NCBI GenBank assembly: GCA_949316495.1
Contig: OX439003.1
Location: 42,992,725 to 43,056,724, forward strand
DNA: 64,000 nt
Source: Amphiduros pacificus
Taxonomy: Eukaryota > Annelida > Polychaeta > Phyllodocida > Hesionidae
Direction of reading: 5' to 3'
Positions 32,001 through 42,993 of the stretch are shown here, in pieces. The notes beneath the pieces are model-generated. The model was not told the origin of the DNA. It saw only the letters and a program-made list of their open reading frames with translations, and made no database searches. The first letter of the stretch is position 1, and every line of letters begins with the position of its first letter. The position numbers were made by a program, and so were the translations under genes.

Positions 32001-33537
32001 GTGTAATCGCCGAGGAATTGTGTAAATTGATGCAGGCTAGAAAGGTCATGACTACGCCCTACTGCCCAGTTAGTTAACTCAGTTAGTTATCCCACCCACT
32101 CTTCGCCATGATTTACTTGAGGCCTTCCATGATAGCTCGATGGGTGCTCATTTAGGGACTGACAAATTGTATTCCACGATACGACAGAAATATTATTGGC
32201 CAGGGATGCATAGTGATATTATGAATTGGGTTCAGTCCTGCCAAGTTTGTAGTAAGACAAGCAAGCTCCCGAAAAATAGACAGGGTTCCTTACATCCTAT
32301 TCCTGTTATACGCCCCTTTCAGAGGGTTCACACTGATCTTATCGGCCCACTCCCTAAAACGGATCGAGGCAACAAATACATTCTTGTTTTTCAGGACGCT
32401 CTCACACGTTTTCCTGAAGCCTTCCCTCTCCCTGACCAGTCGGCCGTCTCGGTGGCAGAACGTCTTTTTGAAGATATTTGGTGCCGCTGGGGAAATGTTT
32501 AATCTATTATTAGCGACCGTGAAGGGTGTTACGCTAGTGTAATCGCCGAGGAATTGTGTAAATTGATGCAGGCTAGAAAGGTCATGACTACGCCCTACTG
32601 CCCCCGCAGCAATGGCATGGCCGAACGAAGTGTTCAGTCTATCTCTAAGAATCTAACACGTCTTTGCCATGACAAGCCCACATCATGGGATCTGTTCTTG
32701 CCTTCTGCTTTGTTTGCCATGAGAGCGTCAGTGCACCAAGCCACGATGTATAGCTCGTTATTTTTTATGACTGGCCGTGACGCCAAACATCCGTTTGAGA
32801 CGTCTTTGCGTGACCCTACTCACCCCAGTCCCTCTGTCCGCCATTATGTGAGAAACATGTTTGAGCGTGTTGAGACCGCGCGCAAATGGGCGAAGGAGAA
32901 TAACGAAATTATGCAGGCCAAGATGAAGTCTTATCATGACTCCCGGAATAGGGGTTGGAAATTCCAAGTTGGAGATAAGGTGTGGATTTATTCCCCCGCC
33001 ACCAAGGTCCCTGGCCATAAACTAAAGTCTCCTTATAGTGGCCCATATTATTTAATTGAGCAAACTGCCCCGCTCAATTTCAAGGTCCGCGCGTGTGATA
33101 CCCATGTGGAGCCTAAATCCTCTATTCACGTTAACAGGTTTTGCCCTTGTGTTACGCGATTTGACCGCCCTGTTTCTCCGTTGCAATTCGAGGACGGTAC
33201 CCCACCGGGTGAGGACCTTCCGGGCGATGCAATCCCGCCCTCAGATCTCTTGCCGGAGACTGACCCATCAGGCCCTCGTGGTAACGACGAGACCGCCCAT
33301 GTCCGCGATTCACTCAATTCTGATGCTGAAGACGCTGATGATGAATCTGATACTCAATACGAGATTGAGCGTAATTTAAAACAACGGCAAGGTTCACAAG
33401 AGATGGAATATCTGATTAAGTGGAAGGATTATGGTACTAAAGATAACATGTGGGAACCCTTTTCCTTCCTGGGCAAACGGACACAGGCAAATGTACTTGC
33501 CAACCCTCCCCCCACTGTTAAAGAACGAAAAAAGTAG
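29099..33537 (+). pseudogene. Pol region of the large element (PR-RT-RH-IN-chromodomain), broken
   Basis: Domains in order are: aspartic protease (DTGAQRS), Ty3-type reverse transcriptase with YLDD near 30390, RNase H (TTDASLFAIG, then TDHSALQWL), integrase zinc-binding HHCC region and catalytic core, and a C-terminal chromodomain at about 33349-33471 (EYLIKWKDYG, then MWEP). A chromodomain at the integrase end is a hallmark of chromoviruses and steers integration to marked chromatin. The region appears to carry a small number of disruptions. Confidence 0.88.
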
Positions 33538-35479
33538 TTGTTGTTAGGTGTTGTAATATTGTTGGATGTTGACTTATTCTTTATTTATTATTCATGATGA
33601 TTCCCTCTATTCAGTGTGTTTAGCTTTGTTACTTCATTCGCATGCAATTGTTCCCGTTTCTATGGTGACCTACACTCTGTATTTTGCAAATGGCCTGATA
33701 CAATTATGCTCGCTGAGTATTGATTTACGCACGGGTCGCCATCCGGGCGAGCTGTTTAGATTTATGATCACAATTGACCTTTCTGGTACTTTACTCCACA
33801 GACCCTAGAGTGGCTCCATTTAAGCCTGGTTTGAAAGGGATTATTTGTGTATGCCTTTGTTATTCGTTGTGTTCTGTTGACATCTGTTTTTCGCATTTCC
33901 ATGTGGCCTTTTGTCCCTTGTTGGTGTTACTCTGTTTTGTACTCATCAGACCCTCACTAATTGGCCCTGTAAAATTGGCCTCACTACTCGTTTGTGTGTC
34001 TCCCACCGTTTCCCACACGACTCATGACAGGCTGACTGCTGCTTTGTGACTTGCGTGCGCAGGTTGGTGGCTGTGTGTGCGTTGCTGCTGAGGATGATAT
34101 AGCGGTTCCGCTGACTTCCCAGACACTTTCAGCTCCTGCGCCTTCGAGTTGCTTCCTACTACCTGCGTACTCCGTTCCTTCGTTGTGGTCTCCGCGTTCC
34201 GTGTATCAGATTGATTTGTGTGTTACTGACTGGCCAGTTCTTGAGTTGAATCCCTATTACAGATAGTCGTGAGTATTCTCATTCCTTATACGGGTTCCTC
34301 TTTTGATATAGTAATACTTGTGTGTCTGATTATACGCTGACTTCTGAATTGACTTTGATGACCTTAGTAGATTGTATCCTAAAACGTGAGTGTTTTCTTG
34401 CGGTCCTCTTGCGAACGAATATGTTGGTTAGCCATGATTACTTGACCGCAAACAGTAATAAAGTTTGCGTAGGCAACGCATTACACGGGGTGTTCAATGG
34501 TTGCGTTCTGGCTTCTTATTCTCATTTATACCGTAAACAGAAAACAAAGTTTACGAAGGCAGCGCATTACACGGGGTGTTCAATGGTTGTGTTTTGGTTC
34601 CCTATTTCTTATCTATACCGTAAACGAGGATCGGTAGTTTGCGAAGACAGCGCATTCCACAGGGTGTTGGGTGGCTGTATTTACTTATATTGTCCCTAAT
34701 TTGACCACAAACAGTAATGGAGTTTGTAAAGACAGCGCATTCCACGGCGTTGGGTGGCTGTATCTTATATATATATTCCGCGCAGACGGGTGTAAGACGC
34801 GATGTAATGATGAATGAATATTCCGCGCCTAGGGACACAGGCTGCGATGATTTTGTGCACTCCTTCCATCGGATGGATTGCTTAGGCTGACATGTATTCA
34901 TGCAGAGTGACGGTTACAACTGCTGTTTTGACTTCATTTAGTGGTGACACACAACGACTGTTGGTCTGATCCGGATGTCTAGCTCGACTTTCAAACCCCA
35001 CCTTACGTTGCTATTGCGCGATCCGGGTTGTATAAATATTTGTATTGCTCTGTCTTAATTGGTTAATTGACTGGTTGATTGCGGGTCTTAAGTGCCGCAT
35101 CGCATAAAGTTAGTGATTTTCTCACACCGGTTACACGCTCCATTGTTTAAATTCATTTGAAGTTGGCGACTGACTGACTATTACTGCCCGTACTGGACCG
35201 TGCGTTATCACACTACTGGTAGCTGTTTGCCATTCAAGATGTACTGATCTAATTTTTGCTCTGTTTCCTTAACCCGTGATGTAGATTTTGTTCTCATATC
35301 TTAATCATAATTGTTGATTAGCTACTACCCTACGTCAAGTAATATGACCACTTGTAGATCACTTAGATGGGCCTTGATATCATGTCTTACTGCCTGTTCC
35401 ACTCTTCTCTTTCCACCCACGTGTCTGAAAACTAATCGTTAATCGTTCACCCTTCAGGTGAGACGACTATGTTCCTGTC
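33538..35479 (+). other. Non-coding spacer between pol and the post-pol ORFs of the large element
   Basis: T-rich plus strand with no supported protein. It contains the four-copy hairpin repeat at 34444-34773. Retroviral messages for env would splice across it. Confidence 0.55.
34444..34773 (+). repeat. Four 85-87-bp tandem units, each with a short hairpin
   Basis: Unit starts are about 34444, 34531, 34618 and 34705 (the last is shorter). All share a GCGCATT or ACGCATT block followed by CAC and a GGGTGTT-like run. Each opens with an inverted pair: CGCAAAC/GTTTGCG (34447-34469), CGTAAAC/GTTTACG (34532-34555), CGTAAAC/GTTTGCG (34619-34643, pairing with one G-U in RNA) and ACAAAC/GTTTGT (34707-34727). 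Arms change together, which suggests an RNA stem under selection. Confidence 0.8.
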
Positions 35480-35860
35480 ATGACTCCTGCAGACTCTTCT
35501 AGTGCCCTTCCTGACATTTCTCCGCTTGCATTTCTTTCGGATGAGGAAGTAAACGACATTTTAGACGCCCTCCCCAGTGATAAAACTTTGTGGGCTAATG
35601 TTTTTGACGCAGACGACCCATCATTCCCAATTCCTGACATCCCCTTGCGCACGCCATCATTTCCTGTTGCTCCTGAGCCTTCAGTACCTCTCCCCCAATT
35701 TGCCTCTGTGAACGGCAGACCCCATCTTCTCCCTAGAGTTCCGCATTTCCGACCAACCCCTCATCCACCACCACCGCCGCCCCCACCTCCCACACCGCTG
35801 CAACCTGTTCCGGTGCGGCGTGCCCTGTTGCTTACGTTTCCCGCAACAAGCCTACCCTGA
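35480..35860 (+). CDS. Acidic and proline-rich ORF between pol and env, unrecognised
   Basis: A 126-residue ORF. The first 50 residues mix acidic and bulky hydrophobic residues (FLSDEEVNDILDALPSD, then WANVFDADD), a pattern seen in transcription activation domains. The second half is proline-rich, with a run of nine prolines. A TTCAG acceptor-like site lies just upstream of the start. No family is recognised; a retroviral regulatory protein is a guess only. The Pro-rich repeats may inflate its apparent openness. Confidence 0.4.
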   Translation: MTPADSSSALPDISPLAFLSDEEVNDILDALPSDKTLWANVFDADDPSFPIPDIPLRTPSFPVAPEPSVPLPQFASVNGRPHLLPRVPHFRPTPHPPPPPPPPPTPLQPVPVRRALLLTFPATSLP

Positions 35861-35894
35861 CTTCGGTGGTCCAGTCCTGCCCGAAGTGTGGTGA

Positions 35895-38168
35895 GTGTTC
35901 GTATTCAGGAATTCACTCTCATCCCTTTTCGTTCCTTATATCGTTCAGGCTCGGGTCCTCGCCCTTAACATGTATGTGGTGTGGATCCTTTTTCTCTGTG
36001 CTCCCACAGTGTCTACTGTTAGTGTTTTAGGCCGTCCAAACGTTGGTGCCTTGCTCACGAAACAAGGCTATGTGGCAAACAGTGCAGCGACCTGGCAAGT
36101 TACGTTTGCCGTCCCACACCTTGAGCTACCTGCTTCTACACCTCCGTTTAGCATGTGTGAGGAAGAGATTCCATTGGTCCTCTCTCCTCGGCGCAGACGT
36201 GATGTGTCTATTGCTCATGGATTTTGTAGTACTTTTAGCTCCCTAACCGCTGCATATCGGAATCTCAACGATTCCCTCACAAACCATATCCACCGCTACT
36301 GGCAGTCGATCAAGAAACTTTGGCCGATTGCACAGCCCCCACCCCGCAGAGGCGGAAGGCAGAAACGTTCATTCCTACCATTTGTAGGCTCTTTCCTTGG
36401 TTCTGCTTTTGGGTTGGTCACTGATAAACAACGAAATAAATTGATGAAGAGGGTCGGTATTATTGAGAGCAACTCCAAACGCTTACAATCAAATCTCAAT
36501 GCCCTGCATGCCCAAACTTCGTCACTGGTGAGAGTTACGAATGAACGGTTGGATATTGTTTCAGACGGTGTGGTTAATAACACCTTGAATATTGCCAGAC
36601 TTCTCCACAATAGCGAGTCGCTTGTTCACAGACTTGAGGTTGTCCAGGTGCAGACTGATGCACAACGGCTCCTTCTGAAATCCCTATCTGACTTCACATA
36701 TGCTAGTGTTTCTGAGATCGGTCATATTCAGGCATTGACGTTATTGGAATCAGAGGCGCGAGCAACTCTTCTTGCCTTGGAAACCATTGCTGATAATAAG
36801 CTATCCCCTATTTTGGTTCCCCCTGATGTTTTACATAAATCTATGAGACAGGTCGCCCGACTTTTGCGTGTGCAATACCCTAATTTCAAATTAATGTACG
36901 ACCAACCCAGTGCTATCTACGCTATTCCAGGTGTAACGGCTCTCAATAGTGACTCCCATTTGTATATTGATGTTAGCCTGCCACTTGTTGTGAAAGATAA
37001 CGCTTTTACTATATATGAGGTGTCATCTTTCCCTATACCGACTGGAGGCAAGAAGCCGAACCAATTTACACGCCTCTCGGGTTTCTCGGATTTCATTGGT
37101 ATATCACGTGATGAGAGGTTTTATATAGAATTGTCTCGGGCTGATTTGGCTGAGTGTTTTGGGTCTGGTGTTCGCCATTGCTATAGAACTTTCCCAGAAT
37201 TTCCTGTTGACATCCCGTTATGTGCCTTGTCCATTTATACGGGCGTGGTCCGTGACATTATGTCATATTGTCAGGTTGATTTCATAGAATTGAAGTCCTC
37301 GCTACGCGTTGTCAGAGATTTACAGAACTCATCCTTTCTGGTCATTGGCCACAGTGAACCGTGGCTGGTCACGTGCCAGTTGGACGTCACCCCCACTGAG
37401 GTGGAGCCCTGTACTTTTTGCACGTTAACACTCGGTTGTGGTTGTAGTATGCGGTCTAGCTCTGGTGTGTACATCCCGCCGAGCCTTGTTCATTGTGACA
37501 AGAAGGTTATGACACGTGTGGCTAAATCTTATATAGCTAATTTGTTATTCATTTCTTTATTTCACAATGACACTGTTATGCATGGTATGGCCGCTGACAC
37601 CTTGTTTTCCGAGCCCCCGGGTTTGGATGTCCCTGATTTAGACTTGCTTACTTTAGGGGTTGATGATTTTGTTGCACGACAGGGCATGGTAATTGCCGAT
37701 CTTAACCGCACTGCTTCGGCGTGGAAAGATACTCAGGTGCCGTATCTTGACCCCTCTTGGACTTTGCCAGGCAGTTTTGCCACACAGGATGGTCCGAGTT
37801 GGCTTAGCCTCATCCATACACTTGGGACGGGGTTGTCCATAGGATGTGCAATTTGTCTATTTGTTCTACATGGAAAATACGCCCACCTTCAGAAAACTGT
37901 TTTGCTATACCAACTTAGCCATGTTCCCGCCACAGACGCCCTGCCCATTTTCCCTGGCTCCCGCCCCTTATACTTGTTTGACCTTGTTGGTCTTGCCACT
38001 TTGTCACTTGTCGCCACCATCTTTATCTCTCAGAAAATCTACAGTTTATACCGCCGCAGGTACGACTTGTCCTCGGTCATGCGTATGTTTGACCAGGATA
38101 CTAAGTGCCCTCGGTCAAGTGTATTCCTGGAACTTTTTCTGGCACCTCCCGCGTGGTTCTCTTTGTGA
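35895..38168 (+). CDS. Envelope glycoprotein of the large element (F-protein-like)
   Basis: About 757 residues from the first Met; a later Met near 35970 fits the signal peptide better (VVWILFLCAP). A furin-type site RQKR is followed at once by a Gly/Phe-rich fusion peptide (SFLPFVGSFLGSAFG) and a heptad-type region, the arrangement of insect errantivirus env and baculovirus F proteins. Two hydrophobic segments lie near the C-terminus. A TCGTTCAG acceptor-like site precedes the later Met, as expected for a spliced env message. Its role would be membrane fusion. Confidence 0.82.
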   Translation: MFVFRNSLSSLFVPYIVQARVLALNMYVVWILFLCAPTVSTVSVLGRPNVGALLTKQGYVANSAATWQVTFAVPHLELPASTPPFSMCEEEIPLVLSPRRRRDVSIAHGFCSTFSSLTAAYRNLNDSLTNHIHRYWQSIKKLWPIAQPPPRRGGRQKRSFLPFVGSFLGSAFGLVTDKQRNKLMKRVGIIESNSKRLQSNLNALHAQTSSLVRVTNERLDIVSDGVVNNTLNIARLLHNSESLVHRLEVVQVQTDAQRLLLKSLSDFTYASVSEIGHIQALTLLESEARATLLALETIADNKLSPILVPPDVLHKSMRQVARLLRVQYPNFKLMYDQPSAIYAIPGVTALNSDSHLYIDVSLPLVVKDNAFTIYEVSSFPIPTGGKKPNQFTRLSGFSDFIGISRDERFYIELSRADLAECFGSGVRHCYRTFPEFPVDIPLCALSIYTGVVRDIMSYCQVDFIELKSSLRVVRDLQNSSFLVIGHSEPWLVTCQLDVTPTEVEPCTFCTLTLGCGCSMRSSSGVYIPPSLVHCDKKVMTRVAKSYIANLLFISLFHNDTVMHGMAADTLFSEPPGLDVPDLDLLTLGVDDFVARQGMVIADLNRTASAWKDTQVPYLDPSWTLPGSFATQDGPSWLSLIHTLGTGLSIGCAICLFVLHGKYAHLQKTVLLYQLSHVPATDALPIFPGSRPLYLFDLVGLATLSLVATIFISQKIYSLYRRRYDLSSVMRMFDQDTKCPRSSVFLELFLAPPAWFSL

Positions 38169-38764
38169 CAGAGATCTTGACATTTCCTGGTTGTATCAAA
38201 GTCCTCCCTGGCGAGGCAATGCCCCACGCTGAACTCTCAAATGGATGCCTTAACCATCACCTAATAGTTGACTGGGATATGACTATGCTGCGTGACACGC
38301 ACCGTGAACTGAAATTCCACACGCCCTCTGTTATCAGTGTCCCTCTACACCTCAGGATGCTCACTAGATCTGTCCTTTCTTCCTCCCATGCATTAAACCT
38401 GTTAATCGGATGCGATGGCTACTACATCCTTCACGCCCTGCCCTCAGATTTGCCCCTGCACCCACGTGGCAACATGCTGACCCCACTCAGTCGCAAGGCT
38501 TTGTCCTCTCCAGTTGACCCCCGCGGATATGATAAGAAGAAGCACATAAAACAGTTTGGTTCCACTTTCCCCTCTCTTGACCAGTTACGGGAGGAGCAAT
38601 CGGACACCACCCACTCTCACCCCAAAAGTATTCTCTCCCCTGCCAAATCATCACCTTGTCTGACATTTCACGAGCCCCCTGTCAAGAAAGTCAGGTGGGG
38701 TGATCACGCTAGAACAGACAGCATGCCCGGGAAAATCTCAGTCACCCTGGGGGAACAGCTGTGA
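38105..38764 (+). CDS. Unrecognised ORF overlapping the 3' end of env
   Basis: 219 codons in another frame, starting within the env C-terminal coding region. The C-terminal third is basic and serine/proline-rich and includes PPVKKVRWGD, which resembles an RVxF-type phosphatase docking motif. Codon use is in line with env. No family recognised; it may be an accessory protein or a spliced tail. Confidence is low that the first Met is used. Confidence 0.4.
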   Translation: MPSVKCIPGTFSGTSRVVLFVTEILTFPGCIKVLPGEAMPHAELSNGCLNHHLIVDWDMTMLRDTHRELKFHTPSVISVPLHLRMLTRSVLSSSHALNLLIGCDGYYILHALPSDLPLHPRGNMLTPLSRKALSSPVDPRGYDKKKHIKQFGSTFPSLDQLREEQSDTTHSHPKSILSPAKSSPCLTFHEPPVKKVRWGDHARTDSMPGKISVTLGEQL

Positions 38765-38873
38765 CTCATTACATATAGATGGCGCCTGCCTCCATGGTGC
38801 GTTATTCACTCACCAGTTTCCCTTTCAGGCTTAAATACGCCCTTTTCCCTTCTTCTCTGAGGAATTCACATAT

Positions 38874-39413
38874 TTGGTAAGTATGGCTGACACTACACCC
38901 CAGCCTCAGGTGAGTTCTCCCTCACATGATAGCTACGTTGTATCCATGGAGTCTCAAAAATTCAAAATTGACCTGCTTGAATTGCAGCATCTTGCTGCGT
39001 ATGTATATAATACTGCCACGCAAACTCTGCCTCTCCACTTCATTTCACAAATTCTTATCAAAGTCAGGTCTAATTCAGCCCTAGCAGGTGTGTTAGCTTA
39101 TTATATTCTATGCCATGATACTGCTGTTTGTTTTACTTGTTTTGAATTCAATAAACCTTGTGGCGCGCCATGCCTTGAAAAATCAGCACTTTGCTTCTTG
39201 AGGCTGTTTCACTGGTCCCACCCTATGACATGGGGCATGGCTGAACGTGTGGTCCGTAGAGCTCTATTGTATTTTCGGCTGGAGGGCAGAGAACATTTTT
39301 CCCCAAAATATTTTATAGCTTTGTCAACATTGGAACCATGGTTGTCGTATACCTCCTTTCATACTCCTAGCATTTTAGACCCTGCGGGTGTTCACTCCCC
39401 CACCGTGGGTTGA
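38874..39413 (+). CDS. Unrecognised accessory ORF of the large element
   Basis: 179 codons, with Met at 38874 or at 38883 (MADTTPQPQ). A TTTCAG acceptor-like site lies about 50 bp upstream. A cysteine cluster (CFTCFEFNKPCGAPC) could bind a metal or form disulfides. It sits in the same strand and spacing as the next ORF. No family recognised. Confidence 0.5.
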   Translation: MVSMADTTPQPQVSSPSHDSYVVSMESQKFKIDLLELQHLAAYVYNTATQTLPLHFISQILIKVRSNSALAGVLAYYILCHDTAVCFTCFEFNKPCGAPCLEKSALCFLRLFHWSHPMTWGMAERVVRRALLYFRLEGREHFSPKYFIALSTLEPWLSYTSFHTPSILDPAGVHSPTVG

Positions 39414-39627
39414 TGCGCCTTATTAAACGCTTTTTAATTTGATGGCTATATACATTTTGGCGCGGGGTTTTTTTTTTTGCATTTGTACCTTCCCACTTTT
39501 AGTTGTACGACTGCACTTAACACCTTGCACTCATGTGTTACTGCCTCTTGCACTCTGGCATAATGATCACTTTTATTTTGCAGTGGGATTTGCTAACTGC
39601 TTTAGCGCTTGACACTTTGCATGTTAC

Positions 39628-40077
39628 GTGTTGTCTTTTATGCTCTATTTTCAGATGGTGTACCTTCAAGACCCTGATGATTTCACATCTCGCCATGCCA
39701 CGCGGTGCGAGACTTTCTTCTCAGAGGTCTGCAGCTTACCTGTGGAGAGACTGCCTATGGAGCGATATTTGACACTGGAGTCTATCATCTCTCATAGAGA
39801 TGGTAATGTTGCGCTAGCGGGTCAAGCCAGGCGTCTCCCCCGGTTTATTGATATTCCGAGAGAGTGCGCCCCAGACCGGAGAGTGCTCTTCTTCCACAAT
39901 TTCAGTGCATTCAAATTTGTGGTTTTAGAGATTCACACTTCTTGTGGGTTGGGTTTCTATAATATTCCCCGTGGCACCCACAAGTCGTTCATCATGACTC
40001 TCGCTGAAGTATGCCATTTTGCATACTTCCCTGGTCTTGTTCGGTTAGTTCATAGAATCTTGTCAGACTGTCACTGA
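39628..40077 (+). CDS. Second unrecognised accessory ORF of the large element
   Basis: 149 codons from the first Met. A Met at 39655 directly follows CTATTTTCAG, a perfect acceptor, so the real start is probably there (MVYLQDPDDF). The body mixes acidic, basic and aromatic residues like a globular protein. It has the density and length of a true gene but no recognisable family. Confidence 0.5.
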   Translation: MLSFMLYFQMVYLQDPDDFTSRHATRCETFFSEVCSLPVERLPMERYLTLESIISHRDGNVALAGQARRLPRFIDIPRECAPDRRVLFFHNFSAFKFVVLEIHTSCGLGFYNIPRGTHKSFIMTLAEVCHFAYFPGLVRLVHRILSDCH

Positions 40078-41966
40078 GTCCCAAGTAGTTGTATTGTCGG
40101 ATGATTTACTGCCCCACTTGCCCTTATCTAAAATCTTTTCCCCTAACCCCACTTATCGGACTGCCCGCCCTGATCCCTCATATGGTGGCTACGGGTTTTT
40201 CTATTTGCCTTTTGTTCCTAGAGGCCCCCTCCCCGATGCTGTTTGCTATGACCGTCTCTCGTGTTCCCCTTTCAGCGCTCCAGACACGTTATTTATTAGA
40301 GATGTCATATTCTTTTCCAAAGTGTCTCCACCGTACCCCTGTTCTTCTCTCTGCCCACACGGACACTACCTCTTCTTTATTGCCCGCTGACTCTTCACCC
40401 CCAGACCCCCTCCACACTAGCATACGTTTCCCAGCATCTTGGCCCTTATGTTTAAGTCCCCCACCAAATTCTTGGCCAGCTCACGGTGTCCGTAAACCTT
40501 TATGCTTTGACTGTGCGTCCAGACCGGTTCCCTCGCCCCCGCCCCACATTAACTGCTCCTGGGTCCCTAAACTGTCGAGCAAAGATATTGTAAAGTAAGA
40601 CCCTTGTTTCGGATAAAATTGACATCTCTTTTCTTTTTTCAGAAATATACCTCATTTTTTATTACCTCACAACTCTTTTACAAAAAAATTATCACACATT
40701 GCTATTCACTTTGGTACGCTCCCCCACCCCCCATTACCCACTACCCTTTGGCATTAGGCCATGTAGAATTACCCTTTTACCCCTTTTTATACCCCTTGTA
40801 CGTTTACCCTCTTTTGTTTAGAAACAGTCACTTTTGCATTGTCCTCTTGACTCTCCGCATCTCATAATTGTTTTATAACCCTTTCAAAGTCACACGTGTT
40901 CACTATAAGTCCACGTTATAAGAGTTCACCTTATCATTTTATCCTTACACTCACATCTTAATTTACAGTCCTGATAATATCACAGATTTGCTTCAGCACC
41001 AGTCTCTGTTTGGTTTTATGGCACATTGCTGTCACCAGCTATCACAGGTGTCCTTGTATATCACAACAGTTTCACACTAGCGTCCATGCATATTAAGCTC
41101 GGGTTGTCTTGCTCCCCTGAGGTCCCTGTAGGCCGTCACTCATCTAAGACGATGCCGGACTCACATCGTCCCGTTCTGTTCAGCTGATGTGTACTTACGG
41201 CTGTATTGTCACCCAGCTTTTGTATAGTCCGGTGACTTCATTGCATGGACGTCTGTTCACAACTTATTGCTACCAGCGGCAGTTCTCCGCCTGTGCCACG
41301 CATGCTGGTTACAGTCTCTCGGCTCTAGTCGCTGGCTGGTGCATTATACTGGTGGACAGCGTACGGCAATGGTCTTCTTGGAGGCCCTTCCCACTGACTC
41401 ATGTCTATCTACTCTGTATTATTTTCCCTAAATATTGTGCTGTTTAAGAGGTGGAGCACCTTTTAGACAGCTGGCCGCCCTGAATAGGAACGGTATGACG
41501 GGTTCCGAAAGTACGTGACACCAAAGTTCCGAAAGTCGCTATAAACATGTGACCCTATTTTTGAATAATAATTTCTAAAATTTTGATATAATTTTGGACT
41601 GGAATTTTGAATCCCCATTTTAGATTACCCTTTACATAGAAAAAAAAAACAGAGTCATGGCGTCCCTTGTGAGCGAAGTGAGCGAATCATTATGTGCGTG
41701 TTAAATCATTTACTGGTCCCTACTTTACATACAATATATACAATACTAATCTGCCTACTTCATTAAGAACAATCTTGGATATAACAATAAGTTGATTAAA
41801 GCACTAATCACAGTGCTTATTTAGGCACTAATCACAGTGCTGCTCACCCCGCTCACAAGAGGAATTTGGAAGCCCCCGGAAATGAAAAATGTAAAAGCCG
41901 AAAGTTGAAAAAAATTAAAAATTTACCTCATTCCCCTCCCGCTTAACTACCTAACCCTACCCGCTT
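40078..41966. other. Non-coding or weakly coding part of the large element
   Basis: Pyrimidine-rich plus strand. A short ORF at 40094-40390 follows the previous one closely, but its composition is not convincing. At 41802-41840 a 16-bp hairpin-forming word (GCACTAATCACAGTGC) occurs twice. CTTGTGAGCGAAGTGAGC near 41668 is roughly inverted at about 41841-41860. Confidence 0.4.
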
Positions 41967-42050
41967 CTACCTAATCAACCTCCCCCCTAGTCCCTCCTCC
42001 ACCGCCCTCCACTCCCGCGCCTGCTGCCGTCTCTGTCGCTCTTGATATAT
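41967..42050 (-). CDS. Candidate second exon of an antisense gene
   Basis: On the minus strand a TTGTCTTTCAG acceptor leads into 28 codons rich in Arg, Gln and Glu, ending in a stop. Its phase fits the donor of the antisense ORF at 42805. No other support. Confidence 0.3.
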   Translation of the reverse strand: MYQERQRRQQAREWRAVEEGLGGRLIR

Positions 42051-42125
42051 CTGAAAGACAATGTTTCTATTACTTTTCTTTTAGCTATCCCAGTAAGTTG
42101 TCACATTTATCGGCCTTACCTTTTT

Positions 42126-42753
42126 GATTTTCATGTGCTAAATTGGACGGTCTCATACTAGCTTCTCGTCCGCCCTCCCGCCTTTCCCTGTTCCGTTCCC
42201 CGTTTTATAACAACCCTTCTTTCATCCCTTGCCATTGCGCAAGTTGATGTTTGATCTCTGACAGCTGAATTTTGGGGTTTTCCTCCCTGATGACGTCATT
42301 TTGCTTCGTCTCTAATTTACCCCTTTCCGACTAACTTTGTACGTCTATTTACCTTGTTACCTTGTTCCTATCTACCCCTCCGCAGGTATCGAGGATGCGC
42401 CATCTTTCTCCATCAGCGCTCATGCACATCAAACTTTGTGATTTTCATGTGCTAAATTGGACGGTCTCATACTAGCTTCTCGTCCGCCCTCCCGCCTTTC
42501 CCTGTTCCGTTCCCCGTTTTATAACAACCCTTCTTTCATCCCTTGCCATTGCGCAAGTTGATGTTTGATCTCTGACAGCTGAATTTTGGGGTTTTCCTCC
42601 CTGATGACGTCATTTTGCTTCGTCTCTAATTTACCCCTTTCCGACTAACTTTGTACGTCTATTTACCTTGTTACCTTGTTCCTATCTACCCCTCCGCAGG
42701 TATCGAGGATGTGCCATCTTTCTCCATCAGCGCTCATGCACATCAAACTTTGT
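42126..42753. repeat. Tandem duplication, two units of about 314 bp
   Basis: Units 42126-42439 and 42440-42753 are almost identical, both starting GATTTTCATGTGCTAAATTG. Such high identity implies a recent duplication inside the non-coding part of the large element. Confidence 0.93.
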
Positions 42754-42804
42754 GTTCGCTATTTCTTTCTGACAAATAAATAGAAAAACGTAATTTGTAC
42801 TTAC

Positions 42805-42993
42805 ACGGTACGCCGCCACCATGGCATCCACCACAAAGTGGGCGAAATCTGCCCACGACCACCCTCCATCTATGAACTGATGGAGGAGGTCGCGGGCTCT
42901 TTCAAATACGTCCTGTATCACTTGGTTTAACTCCATGACTGATTTTGCACCTGCGCGGTGCGCGTGTCCTCGCCGCTTGGCGGCGCTCTGCAT
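42805..42993 (-). CDS. Antisense ORF within the large element, unrecognised
   Basis: 63 codons on the minus strand, from Met at 42993 to a consensus donor (CGT|GTAAGT). After a basic N-terminus it reads VIQDVFERARDLLHQF and then GGWSWADFAHFVVDAM, an amphipathic helical pattern with a faint likeness to a Bcl-2 BH1 block (elsewhere NWGRIVAFF). It is GC-richer than its surroundings. Antisense genes are known in some retroviruses, but no homology is established here. Confidence 0.4.

Noticed and set aside
34602-34901. Minus-strand ORF of 99 codons
   Set aside because: Reads through the hairpin repeat units on the opposite strand; repeated peptide only.
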